From: Arcuatula senhousia
Taxonomy: Eukaryota; Mollusca; Bivalvia; Mytilida; Mytilidae
Assembly (NCBI GenBank): GCA_963971305.1
Contig: OZ020306.1
Coordinates: forward strand, 40,197,512 to 40,261,511
Direction of reading: 5' to 3'
DNA: 64,000 bases
Shown: piece by piece, positions 25,901 through 34,767 of the stretch
How the letters are laid out: every line of letters starts with the position of its first letter
Numbering within the stretch: the first letter of the stretch is position 1
Made by a program: the position numbers and the translations under genes
Notes under the pieces: generated by a model
Seen by the model: only the letters and a program-made list of their open reading frames with translations
What the model was told of the DNA's origin: nothing
The model's database searches: none

Positions 25901-28900
25901 TTTGCATGTAGACTCCATCTGAAAAAAAAAGTTGCAGCAATGCGTGTTCGTTTGTGAGATATTTTTCTTGTGCCTTTTAGAATAAAACAAAATAAAAAAA
26001 TACATTATTTTAAAAAATAACCACTATAAAGCATAGCAGAACAAACATAAAAAAAAATTGAATTATTGTGATCTAAAGGTGGAATAATGGTGCTTAAGGT
26101 TTATGGTTACAATTCGAACTTCGAATAAAATGGTTGATATTGGACCTTCTAGTGTATGCAGCTTCAACTACACATAGAAATGTACAATAAGGCGTAGTAC
26201 ATGAAGCGTCTAGATATAAAATTCGCAGATCATATTACGTATCTTGCATGTTAAAAGGTTACATATGATGTTTTCTCTATTCATATTTTCTCTTAAGTTT
26301 TAACATTTATTTAAATATAGCATGCATTGTGCTTTAATGGCCTTCCATATAAACGTTTGTGATTAAATTTAAGAACAGCAATGATGAAATTAGAAACATA
26401 TTTATCTGAACAAAGCCTTGTTTAGCAATAATGTATGAGTAGTTTACTCAGAAAGTAGAATGAAAAAAACATTTTAATCAAAGTCTATAAATGAGCATGA
26501 AACGTTCTTGTTTAGTTCAATATTCAAACATTCCGCCCGCTCCAGCATATGGGGGTCTGTGTATTACAATTGGTTTGTAATTCCAGAACTTGTTAATAGT
26601 ATTTTGACGTCCTTGTTGGAGCAACACAGCTAAAACAGGGATACACTGTTCCCAGGTTGTCATCACTCGTAAAATTTTAGGGAAGACATCATGTCCTTGT
26701 ACATTAACACGGGATTCTATAATTATCTCTCAGATAAGCGCAGATGTTGGTTTGACATAGTTTAATTATGTTATCCTTTCCTGATTTGATCTTTGGCAAT
26801 GTGACGGGTGTGCTAAACAGGAACTGCTTACTCTTCCGGAGCACCTATGTTCACTCTCGTTTTGACTTAAGTTCAGGTTGCTTATTGCAGTTTGAATTGT
26901 ATGTGTGTCATTTGTTTTTTAGTGGTTTGTTTTGTTGTGATTATTTCGCATGTTTTGTCTTTTCGAAATAGTGATGTTTGATTACCCCTTTGGTACACCT
27001 TTGCCTCTTTCGAGGTAAGTAAACTTATGCATGTGATTCTTGTCAATGCAATATGTTTGAACGAAACCTATCAGTGACAAAATAATATCTTGCAAAATTT
27101 ATAAATCAGAAACATATTTATCTATACGATGCTTTGTTAAGCAATTTCATGAGTATTTTGCACAAAGAGACAAAATCCCTGAAAGAAGGTTGCATGAGAT
27201 TTTCTTTATCTCTTATACTTAGTTAGTTAGTTAGTTATTGCTTTACTCCCAAGCAGCACGATTTCGGCTATATCCGGGAGATGAACATGAAATTGGTGAT
27301 ACAATGAACATGAAATGATGATGAAGTGGAGGAAATGGGGACACACGGCCAATCGGGTATGAGAGTTTAGACTGCCACTGGAAAAAGTAGTGATGGGTAG
27401 GGACGGGAAATTTAGCCTCCTACATGGGGATCCTACGGGTCCTACTTTTACCGAGACCTGCAGCAGGGTTCTTTAACGTGCGACGAACGTGACATTTTTC
27501 CCTACACGGTGCACCACTATGGTTTGCGGTCAGGTTTTCCGCATTATAGCCCGACAACCCCGCATCTCTCGATGTCGGGGCTGTCCCATTCAACCACCTT
27601 GGGCACACATCCCAGTCGCTTTGTGGGCAAAGCGGCCTGATCCGATGTCTGGTTTCTGAGCGCTCTTTAGTGGACTTTTACCGACAAGCTTAGCGCTGCT
27701 GTGGGCCTATTCGCCACCCGGAACCCGCACGGGTATATCTCTTATACTTTTTTTATTCAAAAGCCAAAAACGGTTGTATGACGCCTTAGGTTTTTCTTGG
27801 CAACATCGGCAATGTTTTAACCGATCAAAACTAAAACAAACTTTTGTGCAAGTCACCCTTAGAATTTATCATGAAAAATTTCATCAAACTATGTTCAGTT
27901 GTTTTAAGAAAGAAAGTTTTTGAATATTGTTACCATAGGTCAGACGACAGACGACCACCACCAATTCCACTACCACCACCATGACGGATGCAAAGTGATG
28001 GCAAAAGTTCACTTGGACCTTTGGTCCAGATGGTTTAAAATGAGTAAAAATATAATTTTTGTGTAACTTTCAGAACATACATCATTTCTTGTAATGCTTA
28101 CACAATATATCCACATTCTTCACGGAGGATTTTTCTGAGGTTCCCAGAGCGTTGATCCCTACACATTCATAAGCCCCAGCATCTGACCTTGATACTGGCG
28201 TTATTGTATATGTGGTACTGTTCACTGATGTAATCTGTTGGTTGTTTTTGTACCAGATGTAGGAGGTAACATTAGGATTGGCATCAGTAACTGTACATGT
28301 TAGTTGTATGTTTGTACTGTTCTCTATTACCAGGTATGGATTGTGGTCCGGACTAATTGCTACAGATGGTCGATCTAAAACATATATGTTTTGACTTCAT
28401 GACTCATCGTTTGGTCTTGAAAATTCTCAGGATGGGTTTTGTTTTTCTTAATGATGGTATAATAAAACGCTTATCGAAAATAAAATAGTTTAAAACTTAC
28501 GCTTGGAATGCAAAAAAAAAATAGAAAAGAAGCTCGGCACAGGTAAAAGCACATAATTTTGATAGATGAGGTGGCTATCGATACTCTCGTTTTCAAAATA
28601 AATAAAACTCAGTGTAATATTATATTTCTTAAAAAAAGATATTTCTTAAAAACTTCAAGTATTTTTTTTCCAAAGAAATTCTCTGATTTAAGAGGGAACT
28701 TGCAGGTGATCACATGACCAGCCAAAAATAAATTTAAACCTACCATTTAATTAATACTAAAAGGTTTTCAAGATTTTAAAATTTTATGAAAAAAAAATAT
28801 AGTGATGTATTTTTAACTTTGTTTTGATTTAAACACATTAAAACGTACTATTTTTGTCTTGATTTTGTATAATTTTTTTTTCATAAAGTATTTTTCAAAC

Positions 28901-31900
28901 CTTACGGAATCTCATATTTCTGGATTTTGACAAAGGGAGATAATTTATTAGTAAATTTGCAAGTTTTTGACCACTTTTTGACATATTTTTGTGTTTATCT
29001 GAAAAACTAACTCAGAAGCACCCCCTTTTCTTCTTATCAGTTTAAAGCAATATAACAGCCCAATATAATATCAAAAAATTACAAAATTCTATTGATAAGA
29101 TTTTTGTAAAATCAGAATTTTCCTTTAAAATTTTGAACTTTCTTTAACATTTCAATGTAAAAAGGTCAACCTTCGGAATCAGTTATCTCGAAAGCTAACT
29201 CAGAAGCATGTCTTTTTCGAATTGAATTTTCAAAGTGTATCACTTGATGTATCGTTTTACAAATTTTAGAGAAAATCTATTGACGGGAAAATTTTGTTGT
29301 TTGGTGCAAGTACCCCCTTAAGCAGTTAAGAAAACGAATTCAAAAGACGGATTTCTTTCCTTGTAGTGCACAATTCAATATTGTCGGCGCTGAATTTGGC
29401 TTTCCTGATATAACTTGTTTTTGTTTTGAGTACTTCCGTTTAATAATTTTGGACTTTGACCTTCCAATGTATTGATTGAAATGCTGATGATGAGAAATAT
29501 GTCCCTTAAATATGCATATACAGCATAACAAATTGCGTTATGAAAACAGATTTCTATCCATTCTATTAACTTTTTTTTCAACTATCTGAAAAAAGCTTTT
29601 TTTACACGATACATGTATCTTATGTATATTTATCTTTTTTTATTAAACTTTCTTTATCATTATTATGCATTCCTTAAGTCATCAAAATGAGTTCAAACAG
29701 TCATGTGAATGGTTATCCAACAACAATGATCATCACCATGTTTTAAAAAGCATAAAACGTTATAAAATACTGAATTCTTAATATTTGTGAAATTATCGAC
29801 AAAATTGGAAATAATTGTTTTAAATGCTGACGATACGATTAAAAGAAGAACCATCTACTATTGGCGTCCAAATTATAGAAAATTGATGCATTCATGTTAA
29901 ACATACAAACACATACAGAAAACATCAAGTTGAACAGCTGTAGATCCTGTCACCTTTACAGATTGCCCATTACTTGGTTGAAGATTAAGTTCCACTGTGC
30001 AAATATAGGTTCCAATGTCAAGTCTGTTGACATTGCTGATATTTAAGGTTTTACCAATGTGGCTAAATGTATGGTTGTTCTGTTTGGTCCATGTTACATC
30101 ATTGTCTGTTATACGCGGGTTTGATAGTCCATTACAGGTAACCAATATGCCTCCACTTTCATTAACTTCCTTATTATCTATTGAAAATAATGTAACACCG
30201 TCTGAAAAAAAGAAAATTAATGAAAGGAATCAATTTATTTGAATGCATCATAAGTTTATTCATTTTATATTCAAAGATATCAAACAGGTATTGAGATTTA
30301 CAAATCTGTCTTTATGCCTTTGCATTGTAGTATCCATTCTTATTTGTCTTTAAACACATCTAAAATATACTTGATGAGCGTGTACTTACATAAAACGTCC
30401 ATAAGCACATTCTCTGATCTGTCAGACGATCCCACACTATTGATGGCATTGCAAGAATAGTTTCCTATACTGGACTTGGTTACTCTAGCTAAAGTCAGTG
30501 TAGAACTAGATTCAGAAAGAACGAGAGAGTCATTTTGATACCATTCGTATGAGATAACCGCTGGGTTAGCTTCATCCACAACACATGATATCCGTAAGTT
30601 TGTTGCATTCTCAATCACTTTATATGGTGTAAATGTTGGTAATACAGAAACAACTGGGCGAACTAAAAATAGTTTGTAGTATATGAAAAAGGTAAAACAA
30701 AATTTCATGCCTTAAATTTCCTTTATAAAATTCAAAACAAGAATACATGTGTTTTTTCCTTAAATTCTACAAAATGCATTTACAAACATATTTCCTTAAA
30801 TCGAACAATTTTTACATGGGCATTTCCTTTGAAAAAACTTCCATTGCCAAAACAACTTCTAGGTAAAAAAAAAGTCATTAAATAATGTTAACCAACAATG
30901 GTATTTACTTACATTGAATATTAAGTTGCACATTTTCTGAGATAGTGGTCTCATTTCTAGTACCAGTACAGGTTATTTGTTTTCCATTATCTTGTTTATC
31001 AGCGGTATACACTAGCGTACTTGTAACATCAGGAGCATTACTGACAGGTGGCGCTGTAGTCGGTAAAGGATTTCCATCGATCATCCATGACAGGGAAGCT
31101 TGAGGAATACTAGAGGCTGAGCAGGTAAAGGTCAATGTTTCTGATTGTCTCAAAGTTACTGTTCCGTTTGGTTGAATTGATATATACTTTAAGGTTACTG
31201 TAAAATTCAGAAAATATACAAAATGATTAAGATAGAGAAGTAACGATCGGAAGCATGTTAATGTACGACTATCTATTTTTGTTTCAAACATAAATCATTT
31301 ACAATATTTCAGACAATTTTCGAAAAAAAATGAAAGGTGAAACATGGGCCATATCTGCAGTATAGACGTCGTGATATATTGTACATGTATGCTGTTAACA
31401 TGCAAAGTTTTACTATTTTGATAATTTTCGCTTTATTTGCAAATAAATGTATAGAATATACCGCAAAGGTTTCCTTTTTCGCGAATATTTTATTGTATTG
31501 CTTTAAAAATTATAAATCAGAAAATCACTATCTGAGTTGATCTTTTGCGAAATGCTAAACTCTTCCGGAGCACCCGAGTTCACTTTCGTTTCGACTGGAG
31601 TTCGCGTTGTTGATTGATATTCAGTATTTTGTGTTTCCATGTTTTACATGTTGTCTGTTTTTGTCCCGTTCTTGTTGGTGTTTACTGGTTTTGTCTCTGC
31701 CCTTTCGGACTTTTGACATTCGGATAACCCATTGGTACCTCTGCTTCTTTGATGCAAGCGATACAATCCACAATTAAAAAGCGGCAGCTAGAACTTTACA
31801 ACAAAAAACAGCCAGCAGCCTTTAAAATGATCGTCGCTGGACAATAAAAGACTGAATCAATGATTTAAGTACAAGCATTGGCTATGCAAAGGATTCCTGG

Positions 31901-34767
31901 CTTAGGACAGATTTGAAATGTGGCGAGGTAAGCATGGTGTAAGTAAGTTTTGGGTTGTGATTAGCTCACGCATTTAAAATGCAAAAGTTATTTTCATACA
32001 AATGTATAAATATCAATACATTGTTTATTTTTAAAACTTACATACGATATTAACTCTCCAATCTGTATTCATTATCCCCGTTTGACCAGAGTATGAGATA
32101 CCATGACGTATGATTATGCCATTATAAGACAGATCGGGATTATTTATTATAAAATCATAAGGTCCGTCCACCGAATCACATCTACTCTCAAATCGATCGT
32201 CTGTTGTCTTGGAAAAAACTGTACAGTTTCCGCCATTATTGTAGTACGTTATTATAGGACTGGCCAATCCACCGATAGATGTTGACCATGTAACCAGCTC
32301 CATAGTCTTAGTGCTATTCTTGTTAGCATTTATAGTATATCTTGTCTTGTATGTCACATCAATTGGTGTATTGCACATACATGTTTTCACTTAAAATAAA
32401 ATTGAACATAATTTGCTACATGTATTTAGTAAGAAGAGGAAACTGCAAAGTACAAGAATGTGCTGAAATTTGAAGAAAATGTTTAAGTATCATAACTAAA
32501 TCAAACTATTTTATATGTTAACAATTTATAATTCAATTTTAGCAATGGATGTAATTCTAATGAAAAACTGACCCAAACATTTCAAAGTTATCTATGTTGT
32601 TAAAGGGCATCTGAGTCACAATACTCGTTTAAAAAATCATCATACAACTTCAACTTTGACAATTAGGAGCCAATTTTTTTATAATGGGTCATCTGAGAGC
32701 TTCCATTAACGGATTATTCTGAAGAGCTAAATGATCTAAAAGATAAAGCAAGCAAAAGCTTTTCTCTATCTACAATAGCATTGATTATAGGGGCAACCCC
32801 CTATAAAGGAAAATAACCTCTATGAGGGATCAACTGACAACATTGACCCGACGGTAATTTGTAGAGCTCAATTAGCTGAATATTTTAGCGGGAAACAGCT
32901 TTTCTACATCTGCAACGATTTTTGTGTTATAAGCCATAAACACGAAAAATGCTATTTTTTATCTTTAAATGGTCAGGAACCGTATACGGAGTCATCTGAC
33001 AACATCACCCCTATAGAGACTTTTGTAGAGCTCAATGAACTGGAGATTTAAGCTTGCAACAGCTTATCTCTATCCTCAAAGTTTTTTTAGGCCAAAAACC
33101 TGACAAAAATGTTACTTTTGACATTCAAAGGGACAAATCCCCTATAAGGGGTTATCTTACAATTTCGACCCTATTGAGATTTTTAGAGCTCTATGAGCTG
33201 AAGGGCTAAGTAGGCAAGATATTTTCTCTAACTGGAATATATTCATTCTATGCCAAAAACAGGCAAAAGCAAAAATTTTCACCTTCAAAGGGCGATAACA
33301 TCCTTTAAGGATCATCTAACAACTTCTACACAACGGATACTTTTATAGGGCTTTTGATAAGATCCTTCAGATTTTTTCTATCTGTTTTAGTTTTCATGTT
33401 ACATGTATAAATCTTTAAATGTAGTTTTACCCTATGTTCTATTTTAAGCAACAACGGTCATGTTTGTCGACAAATCAATAAACCGAACACAAATTGGCCT
33501 GATTAATACTAATATCAATTTTTGGAAAATTCCCTTCAGTGGCTTCAGAGACGAAGATTTTTGAAAAAGTAACGGGCGGAAGACGGACGCATGCCGATGA
33601 AAATAGCTCACTTCGGGTCAAGGGAGCTAAAAAAATTATTGTTGGCACCAACATAATGATCGAAGGAGGAAATGACAGATTTGTGATTTGTTAATAACTT
33701 CCTCTATTACTTTGCTGCAATATTGACTTCGTGACTCATAATTACTTAGTGTTTTAGTCTTAATTCTTTCCCCATCGTTGATCGCACATCTGTCATTCTG
33801 TTACGAAAATTGTAGACCCTAACAATTTAGCGAACACAAGTTAAAGTCGGCTCGTTAAACAGGAAGTAGTCGATCGAAAAAACCTGAAAACGTATATCTA
33901 TATGGGAATCTTACTTGAAGCTACATACCAAATATCAAAAGACTATGATAGATAGTTGCTAGAAAATCTGTTACGGAAATTTTTATCACAGATTGGCTTT
34001 CGAACTCTCGGACAGACCTGTTAAAACAATATACCTTTTGCAACTTCGTAAAGTGGTTTATAATTATCTGTTTCTTTGTTTGACAATACTTACTTATATC
34101 CGTCCTTTCAAAATTGTTGTTGAGGTTTCCCCAGCAACATACATGAGAGTGAATTGAAAGACAAACTTATTTCTAAACAGTTATTCAAAGTAAATGTAGC
34201 TGTGGTATTTTATCTGAATTAAACTTAAAAAAAATTGTCCTTTAAAACGATTTTTTAAATAACTAAATAAAAATCTTTTTTCATAAAAAAATAATGAGTT
34301 CGGTTCGAAACTTTGTTACATTTACTTAAAAAGGTCGATTCGCAAAATTTTAAGAGAGAATGTATATTATTTTTAAAACCAAAACAAGATAGCAATTGAA
34401 TTGTGTTTTAAGTACAAGAAGGTGAATCAATTCCATTGTGGATTAATTCAAAAACAAATATAGCATGAGGAAATATTTTAAAATATGCTATGGTACAGTC
34501 TGATATATTTCCGAGTACAAATTGTTAATTCAATTAGGTCTCAAAACCAAATCACACATGCAATTATGTATTTACTATACCATGTAGGTATTCAATGTTA
34601 CTAAGACACTACATTTGTGTTAAATAAACATGTTGATCGTATTTCAGATGCACTTTGGAAAGCAGCAAACAAATTTTAAGGCGTTAATTAATCAAACTTT
34701 ATACTTTCAGATACTTACGAATTTCTGTCATCCAAAAAGTCATCAGCATTTGACTAAGGTATTCCAT
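4969..34767 (-). CDS. Ig/FN3 single-pass receptor with ITIM-like tail (multi-exon, 3' end not found)
   Basis: This is a gene-level entry for 13 exons: 34767-34719 (tentative leader), 32389-32042, 31197-30913, 30662-30390, 30201-29917, 28374-28102, 25918-25634, 24708-24410 (broken), 22573-22277, 19874-19722, 8792-8756, 6022-5976 and 4999-4969. Apart from exon 8, every junction uses GT-AG sites and the phases chain without conflict: 1-1 for all extracellular and transmembrane exons, then 1-2, 2-1 and 1-2. Together about 2.68 kb of coding sequence is seen, roughly 890 residues. Order of parts: leader, Cys-rich N-terminal domain, six Ig domains, FN3 domain, transmembrane helix, tyrosine-bearing tail. 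The family logic (Ig repeats, FN3, helix, ITIM-like site) is that of CD22-, nephrin- or hemicentin-like cell-surface recognition proteins. A role in adhesion or innate immune recognition is inference. The long intron before the tail holds a 5.8-kb LINE. Confidence 0.8.
5976..6022 (-). CDS. Receptor exon 12: ITIM-like exon (47 nt)
   Basis: Acceptor TTTTTTTTCAG and donor G/GTATGT. In phase it reads VQTVVYNELGEIRSRG. V-V-Y-N-E-L fits the ITIM consensus (S/I/V/L)-x-Y-x-x-(I/V/L), the site at which phosphotyrosine recruits SH2-domain phosphatases in animal inhibitory receptors. The function here is inference; the motif and phases are seen directly. Confidence 0.72.
6345..8165 (-). mobile_element. 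Reverse transcriptase element, family B, inside a receptor intron
   Basis: Minus-strand fragments read SGINYFWSVKNSLDVLDKL, DRYDISTFYINLP, a region with GALWELIV, and at 7177-7545 DKRDDFSFPIVNFPFQEGD followed by LAPSYGVYVSQLVRYARIC. Stops and frameshifts separate them. Downstream (6345-7170) is a non-coding tail of about 0.8 kb shared almost base for base with 52199-52840. The left boundary, TAGAAGAAAATGAGATG, recurs in other copies and marks the 3' terminus. It sits between exons 12 and 11 of the receptor. Family A and family B share the YGVYxSQLxRY signature. Confidence 0.65.
8756..8792 (-). CDS. Receptor exon 11: first cytoplasmic exon (37 nt)
   Basis: Acceptor TTTCTCTTACAG and donor GT/GTAAGT. 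With the G left from exon 10 it reads DKTFYDKAKPET and leaves GT in phase 2. Both splice sites are strong and the phases fit on each side. FYDKA contains a tyrosine but not a full ITIM or ITAM consensus. Confidence 0.72.
8940..10640 (-). mobile_element. Reverse transcriptase element, family A, decayed
   Basis: The coding fragments at 9223-9573 (LYDKRDDFNFPIVNFPF, APAYGVYVSQLIRYSRACG) and 9799-10600 (FSTLCTSIPYSQLKSLL, LNFLIDNIFVQFG) are colinear with 47497-48794. The YIDD box lies in a broken frame near 9640. The 3' tail occupies 8940-9200 and ends where the tail of other copies ends. It lies in the large receptor intron and is not functional. Confidence 0.65.
10831..11010. repeat. MITE-like repeat with CGTGG/CCACG inverted ends
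   Basis: The left part, TATTTACTTTCGTGGTTTTCGTGGGT, and the right part, CCACGAAAATTGGTACCAACGAAAATTAATTGATTTACAGTA, are imperfect inverted repeats around about 110 bp. ACGAAA/TTTCGT occurs repeatedly. The foldback structure suggests a short non-autonomous DNA element; no target-site duplication was established. Confidence 0.45.
11060..11250 (+). mobile_element. 5'-truncated tail of a family A element
   Basis: TTCGCGTTGTTAATTGATATTCAG through TTTTGACATTCGGATGCCCCTTTGGTACCTCTGCTTC matches the 3' tail of the family A copies. Only the tail is present, as expected from incomplete reverse transcription. Confidence 0.6.
12548..13058 (+). mobile_element. SINE-like element with (AACT)n tail, copy 1
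   Basis: About 511 bp, from ACCCGTGCGGGTTCCGGGTGG to GGGAGTAAAGCAATAACTAACTAAC. It is flanked by a 13-bp direct repeat, TATTTGATCTGAA, at 12535-12547 and 13059-13071. Direct repeats of this length and a simple-sequence tail are the mark of LINE-driven retrotransposition. I see no clear Pol III A/B boxes, and it is long for a SINE. The 121-codon open frame inside is a property of this GC-richer repeat, since related frames recur in the other copies. Confidence 0.8.
13653..17000 (-). pseudogene. LINE ORF2 (endonuclease and reverse transcriptase), broken
   Basis: On the minus strand: a hydrophobic stretch and a 2A-like motif near 16890-16854; endonuclease motifs (TETWF, GGGVAIYV, YRPP, CGDFND) at about 16740-16062, where the expected SDH triplet near the end reads RYH; then reverse transcriptase blocks (NYRPISLL, FQSGFIPG, GVPQGSILGP, FADD at 14783-14772). 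The C-terminal CSCGREENTKHFLEEC resembles the Cys/His knuckle of this group. A frameshift in a T8 run at about 15050-15043 breaks the catalytic A block, and there are stops near 16740, 16410 and 16060. Confidence 0.78.
17867..18766 (-). pseudogene. LINE ORF1 (coiled-coil RNA-binding protein)
   Basis: An intact 242-codon frame (18595-17867) contains a coiled coil (IEALEARNAELEEKISQIDK, then LRYENQKLRYKYDDLEQHSR) followed by an RRM-like/C-terminal region (LRFSGV, DVSHRTGK, RQIIARFRNHELKRGIL), the usual layout of LINE ORF1 proteins that coat element RNA. Upstream the same frame stays open to about 18757 without an ATG and encodes a K/R-rich then acidic Ser-rich stretch. An ATG at 18768 lies in another frame, so a one-base shift near 18755 probably truncated the original start. 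Confidence 0.72.
19722..19874 (-). CDS. Receptor exon 10: transmembrane segment
   Basis: A 153-nt phase 1-1 exon. The acceptor chosen is GTTCTAG just before AAAAAATAAACAG, because it keeps phase 1; the nearer AAACAG would break it. A short linker (KINRPDIMSIEQSK) leads to a helix of about 21 residues, GVGTGFGICLLVSVVTFVIFI, and a basic stop-transfer stretch (KFQQKLR). The donor is G/GTAGTT, weaker than the others. Confidence 0.82.
20030..20160 (-). repeat. Fragment of the family B 3' tail
   Basis: GTAAGCGACGCAATTTACATA through ATCCACAATGAAAAACAGCAAGCAGACCTCAATG and GGCTGCTGCTCGC matches the conserved tail core of family B (compare 54660-54782). The coding part is missing. Confidence 0.6.
20632..21640 (-). 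mobile_element. Helitron-like tandem-repeat element, inverted copy
   Basis: Read on the minus strand, it starts near 21640 with AGATGCTCCCAGGAGCCTGAATCGCTCACTTG and ends near 20632 with ACGGACGACGGACGGACAACGGACGCC followed by AAGTGA. Two degenerate tandem units are visible (GATCTTAATGTGCTCA... and AAATTTCAGGACAAG...). It lies in the receptor intron between exons 9 and 10 and serves as the uninterrupted reference for the 11658-19613 copy. Confidence 0.62.
22277..22573 (-). CDS. Receptor exon 9: fibronectin type III domain
   Basis: A 297-nt phase 1-1 exon, acceptor TGTTTTCAG and donor A/GTAAGT. It opens RPEKPTHVATF and has VMFVSWRSNFNRG, QTFYVVWTN and YIIQVESSNLYGTT, the W, Y and L pattern of FN3 folds. 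It lies between the Ig array and the membrane, the usual FN3 position in IgSF receptors. Confidence 0.8.
23467..24409. mobile_element. 943-bp DNA transposon with CAGTGTTCTCC termini, inserted in exon 8
   Basis: The left end is CAGTGTTCTCC at 23467 and the right end GGAGAACACTG at 24409, an exact 11-bp terminal inverted repeat. It is flanked by the direct repeat ATAAG (23462-23466 and 24410-24414). No transposase frame is visible, so it is non-autonomous. CAGTG termini and a short duplication suggest hAT, though hAT duplications are usually 8 bp. Inside, GTCGGC/GCCGAC-rich inverted segments lie near the left end. Confidence 0.8.
24410..24708 (-). pseudogene. Receptor exon 8: Ig domain split by a transposon
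   Basis: After acceptor TTTATCTTTCAG the frame reads GAKPYPTNFLPDSLG, then an Ig-like region with PPPTITWIFQRN and DDVGKYFIRCYNGFGEAF. The B-strand Cys seems to be missing (LDITIYFI where a Cys is expected). The exon runs into CTTAT and is then interrupted at 24409 by the right end of the 943-bp transposon. Beyond the transposon the frame resumes at 23461. If one CTTAT copy is removed the frame is continuous to GCTG/GTTTGT, a weak phase-1 donor that would give a 315-nt exon. As the sequence stands, no good phase-1 donor exists. The exon could be skipped without shifting the frame. Confidence 0.65.
24880..25610 (+). mobile_element. Decayed family A element between receptor exons 7 and 8
   Basis: ATTTATCCCACGGAACTTGAGATAAAGGACAC, TTGGATTTATATCTAGAAATTGACACACTAGG, CGACAATTTCCCCTTTCTG, TCTCTTATTCGTTATTTCAGAGG and GATGAGCGCAGATGTTAG follow the family A order on the plus strand. 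A degenerate 3' tail follows to about 25610. Confidence 0.6.
25634..25918 (-). CDS. Receptor exon 7: Ig domain, type A (second copy)
   Basis: A 285-nt phase 1-1 exon with GVYMQTLNNKAI, LSITCDGESNPP, DNEVTWTKIND, REDDGTYICTITKTL and VIVDVY. By eye it is a little under half identical to exon 5, with the indel-free length conserved. Sequons are frequent (NET, NDS). Confidence 0.85.
26500..27015 (+). mobile_element. Decayed family A element between receptor exons 6 and 7
   Basis: ACATTCCGCCCGCTCCAGCATATGG, ACATCATGTCCTTGTACATTAACACGGG, CTCAGATAAGCGCAGATGTTGGTTTGACATAG and the tail TTACTCTTCCGGAGCACCTATGTTCACTC through GATTACCCCTTTGGTACACC match family A in order. Confidence 0.62.
27160..28040 (+). 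mobile_element. 3' part of a Helitron-like element, split by a SINE-like copy
   Basis: GAAGGTTGCATGAGATTTTC...TATCTCTTATACTT continues after the inserted SINE-like element with TTTTTATTCAAAAGCCAAAAACGG, as in the copy at 41310-41370. It ends with GACGGATGCAAAGTGATGGCAAAAGTTCACTTGGACCTTTGGTCCAGATGG, which forms the family's terminal hairpin. Confidence 0.6.
27221..27735 (-). mobile_element. SINE-like element with (AACT)n tail, copy 2
   Basis: The inverted relative of 12548-13058: AGTTAGTTAGTTAGTTATTGCTTTACTCCCAAGCAGC on the left, GAACCCGCACGGGTA on the right. The target-site duplication TATCTCTTATACTT (14 bp) lies at 27207-27220 and 27736-27749 and matches exactly. The empty site can be read in the paralogous sequence near 41330. 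Confidence 0.83.
28102..28374 (-). CDS. Receptor exon 6: Ig domain, type B (second copy)
   Basis: A 273-nt phase 1-1 exon with no ATG of its own, translated by hand: RPSVAISPDHNPYLVIENST, then IQLTCTVTDANPN, SYIWYKNNQQ, RSDAGAYECVGINALGTSE and NVDIL. The donor is T/GTAAGC. All canonical Ig residues are present. It pairs with exon 7 as exon 4 pairs with exon 5. Confidence 0.85.
29917..30201 (-). CDS. Receptor exon 5: Ig domain, type A (first copy)
   Basis: A 285-nt phase 1-1 exon, acceptor TTTTTTTCAG and donor T/GTATGT. It encodes GVTLFSIDNKEV, ILVTCNGLSNP, DNDVTWTKQNN, RLDIGTYICTVEL and AVQLDVF. The reading frame is open from the acceptor. Exon 7 is the same length and shares most key residues. 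Confidence 0.85.
30390..30662 (-). CDS. Receptor exon 4: Ig domain, type B (first copy)
   Basis: A 273-nt phase 1-1 exon that opens RPVVSVLP and carries VIENATNLRISC, YEWYQND and SSIGNYSCNAINSVGSSD. Both Cys, the core Trp and the tyrosine-corner residues are present. Exon 6 has the same length and the same motif order, so the two are duplicates. Confidence 0.85.
30913..31197 (-). CDS. Receptor exon 3: Ig domain
   Basis: A 285-nt phase 1-1 exon, acceptor TTTTACAG and donor T/GTAAGT. It contains B-strand LTFTCSAS, C-strand LSWMIDG, and F-strand NGKQITCTG, so both disulphide Cys and the core Trp are present. The domain ends in NVQLNIQ before the junction. It is distinct from the A and B types that follow. 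Confidence 0.82.
31555..31755 (+). mobile_element. 5'-truncated tail of a family A element
   Basis: AACTCTTCCGGAGCACCCGAGTTCAC to GACATTCGGATAACCCATTGGTACCTCTGCTTC is the 3' tail only. It lies between receptor exons 2 and 3. Confidence 0.65.
31765..31965 (-). repeat. Diverged family B tail fragment
   Basis: ACAAAAAACAGCCAGCAGCC, then CTATGCAAAGGATTCCTGGCTTAGGACAG and ATGTGGCGAGG are the conserved blocks of the family B tail in the same order as at 6430-6675. Confidence 0.55.
32042..32389 (-). CDS. Receptor exon 2: N-terminal Cys-rich, V-like domain
   Basis: A 348-nt phase 1-1 exon, with acceptor TTTTATTTTAAG and donor T/GTAAGT. It encodes about 116 residues beginning KTCMCNTPIDVTYK and ending NIVC, with Cys in NCTV and ESRC and N-glycosylation sequons (NST, NCT). 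It lacks the classical Trp and the DxGxYxC signature of the later exons. A divergent V-type Ig domain is a guess, and this may be the ligand-binding tip. Confidence 0.65.
32600..33640 (+). mobile_element. Helitron-like tandem-repeat element between receptor exons 1 and 2
   Basis: Four or five degenerate 155-bp units (TAGAGCTCAATTAGCTGAATATTTTAGC, CCCTATAAGGGGTTATCTTACAATTTCGACCC) are followed by TTTAAGCAACAACGGTCATG, GACGGACGCATGCCGATG and AAATAGCTCACTTCGGGTCAAGGGAGCTAAA, the family's 3' end. It is older and more diverged than 40288-41616. Confidence 0.62.
34719..34767 (-). CDS. Receptor exon 1 (tentative start and leader)
   Basis: On the minus strand an ATG opens MEYLSQMLMTFWMTEI and runs into a good donor (C followed by GTAAGTATC) in phase 1, the phase that exon 2 requires. 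The peptide is only weakly hydrophobic for a signal peptide; an internal Met gives the shorter MLMTFWMTEI. No other phase-1 leader exon was seen between 32400 and 45500, but transcript data would be decisive. Confidence 0.4.
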
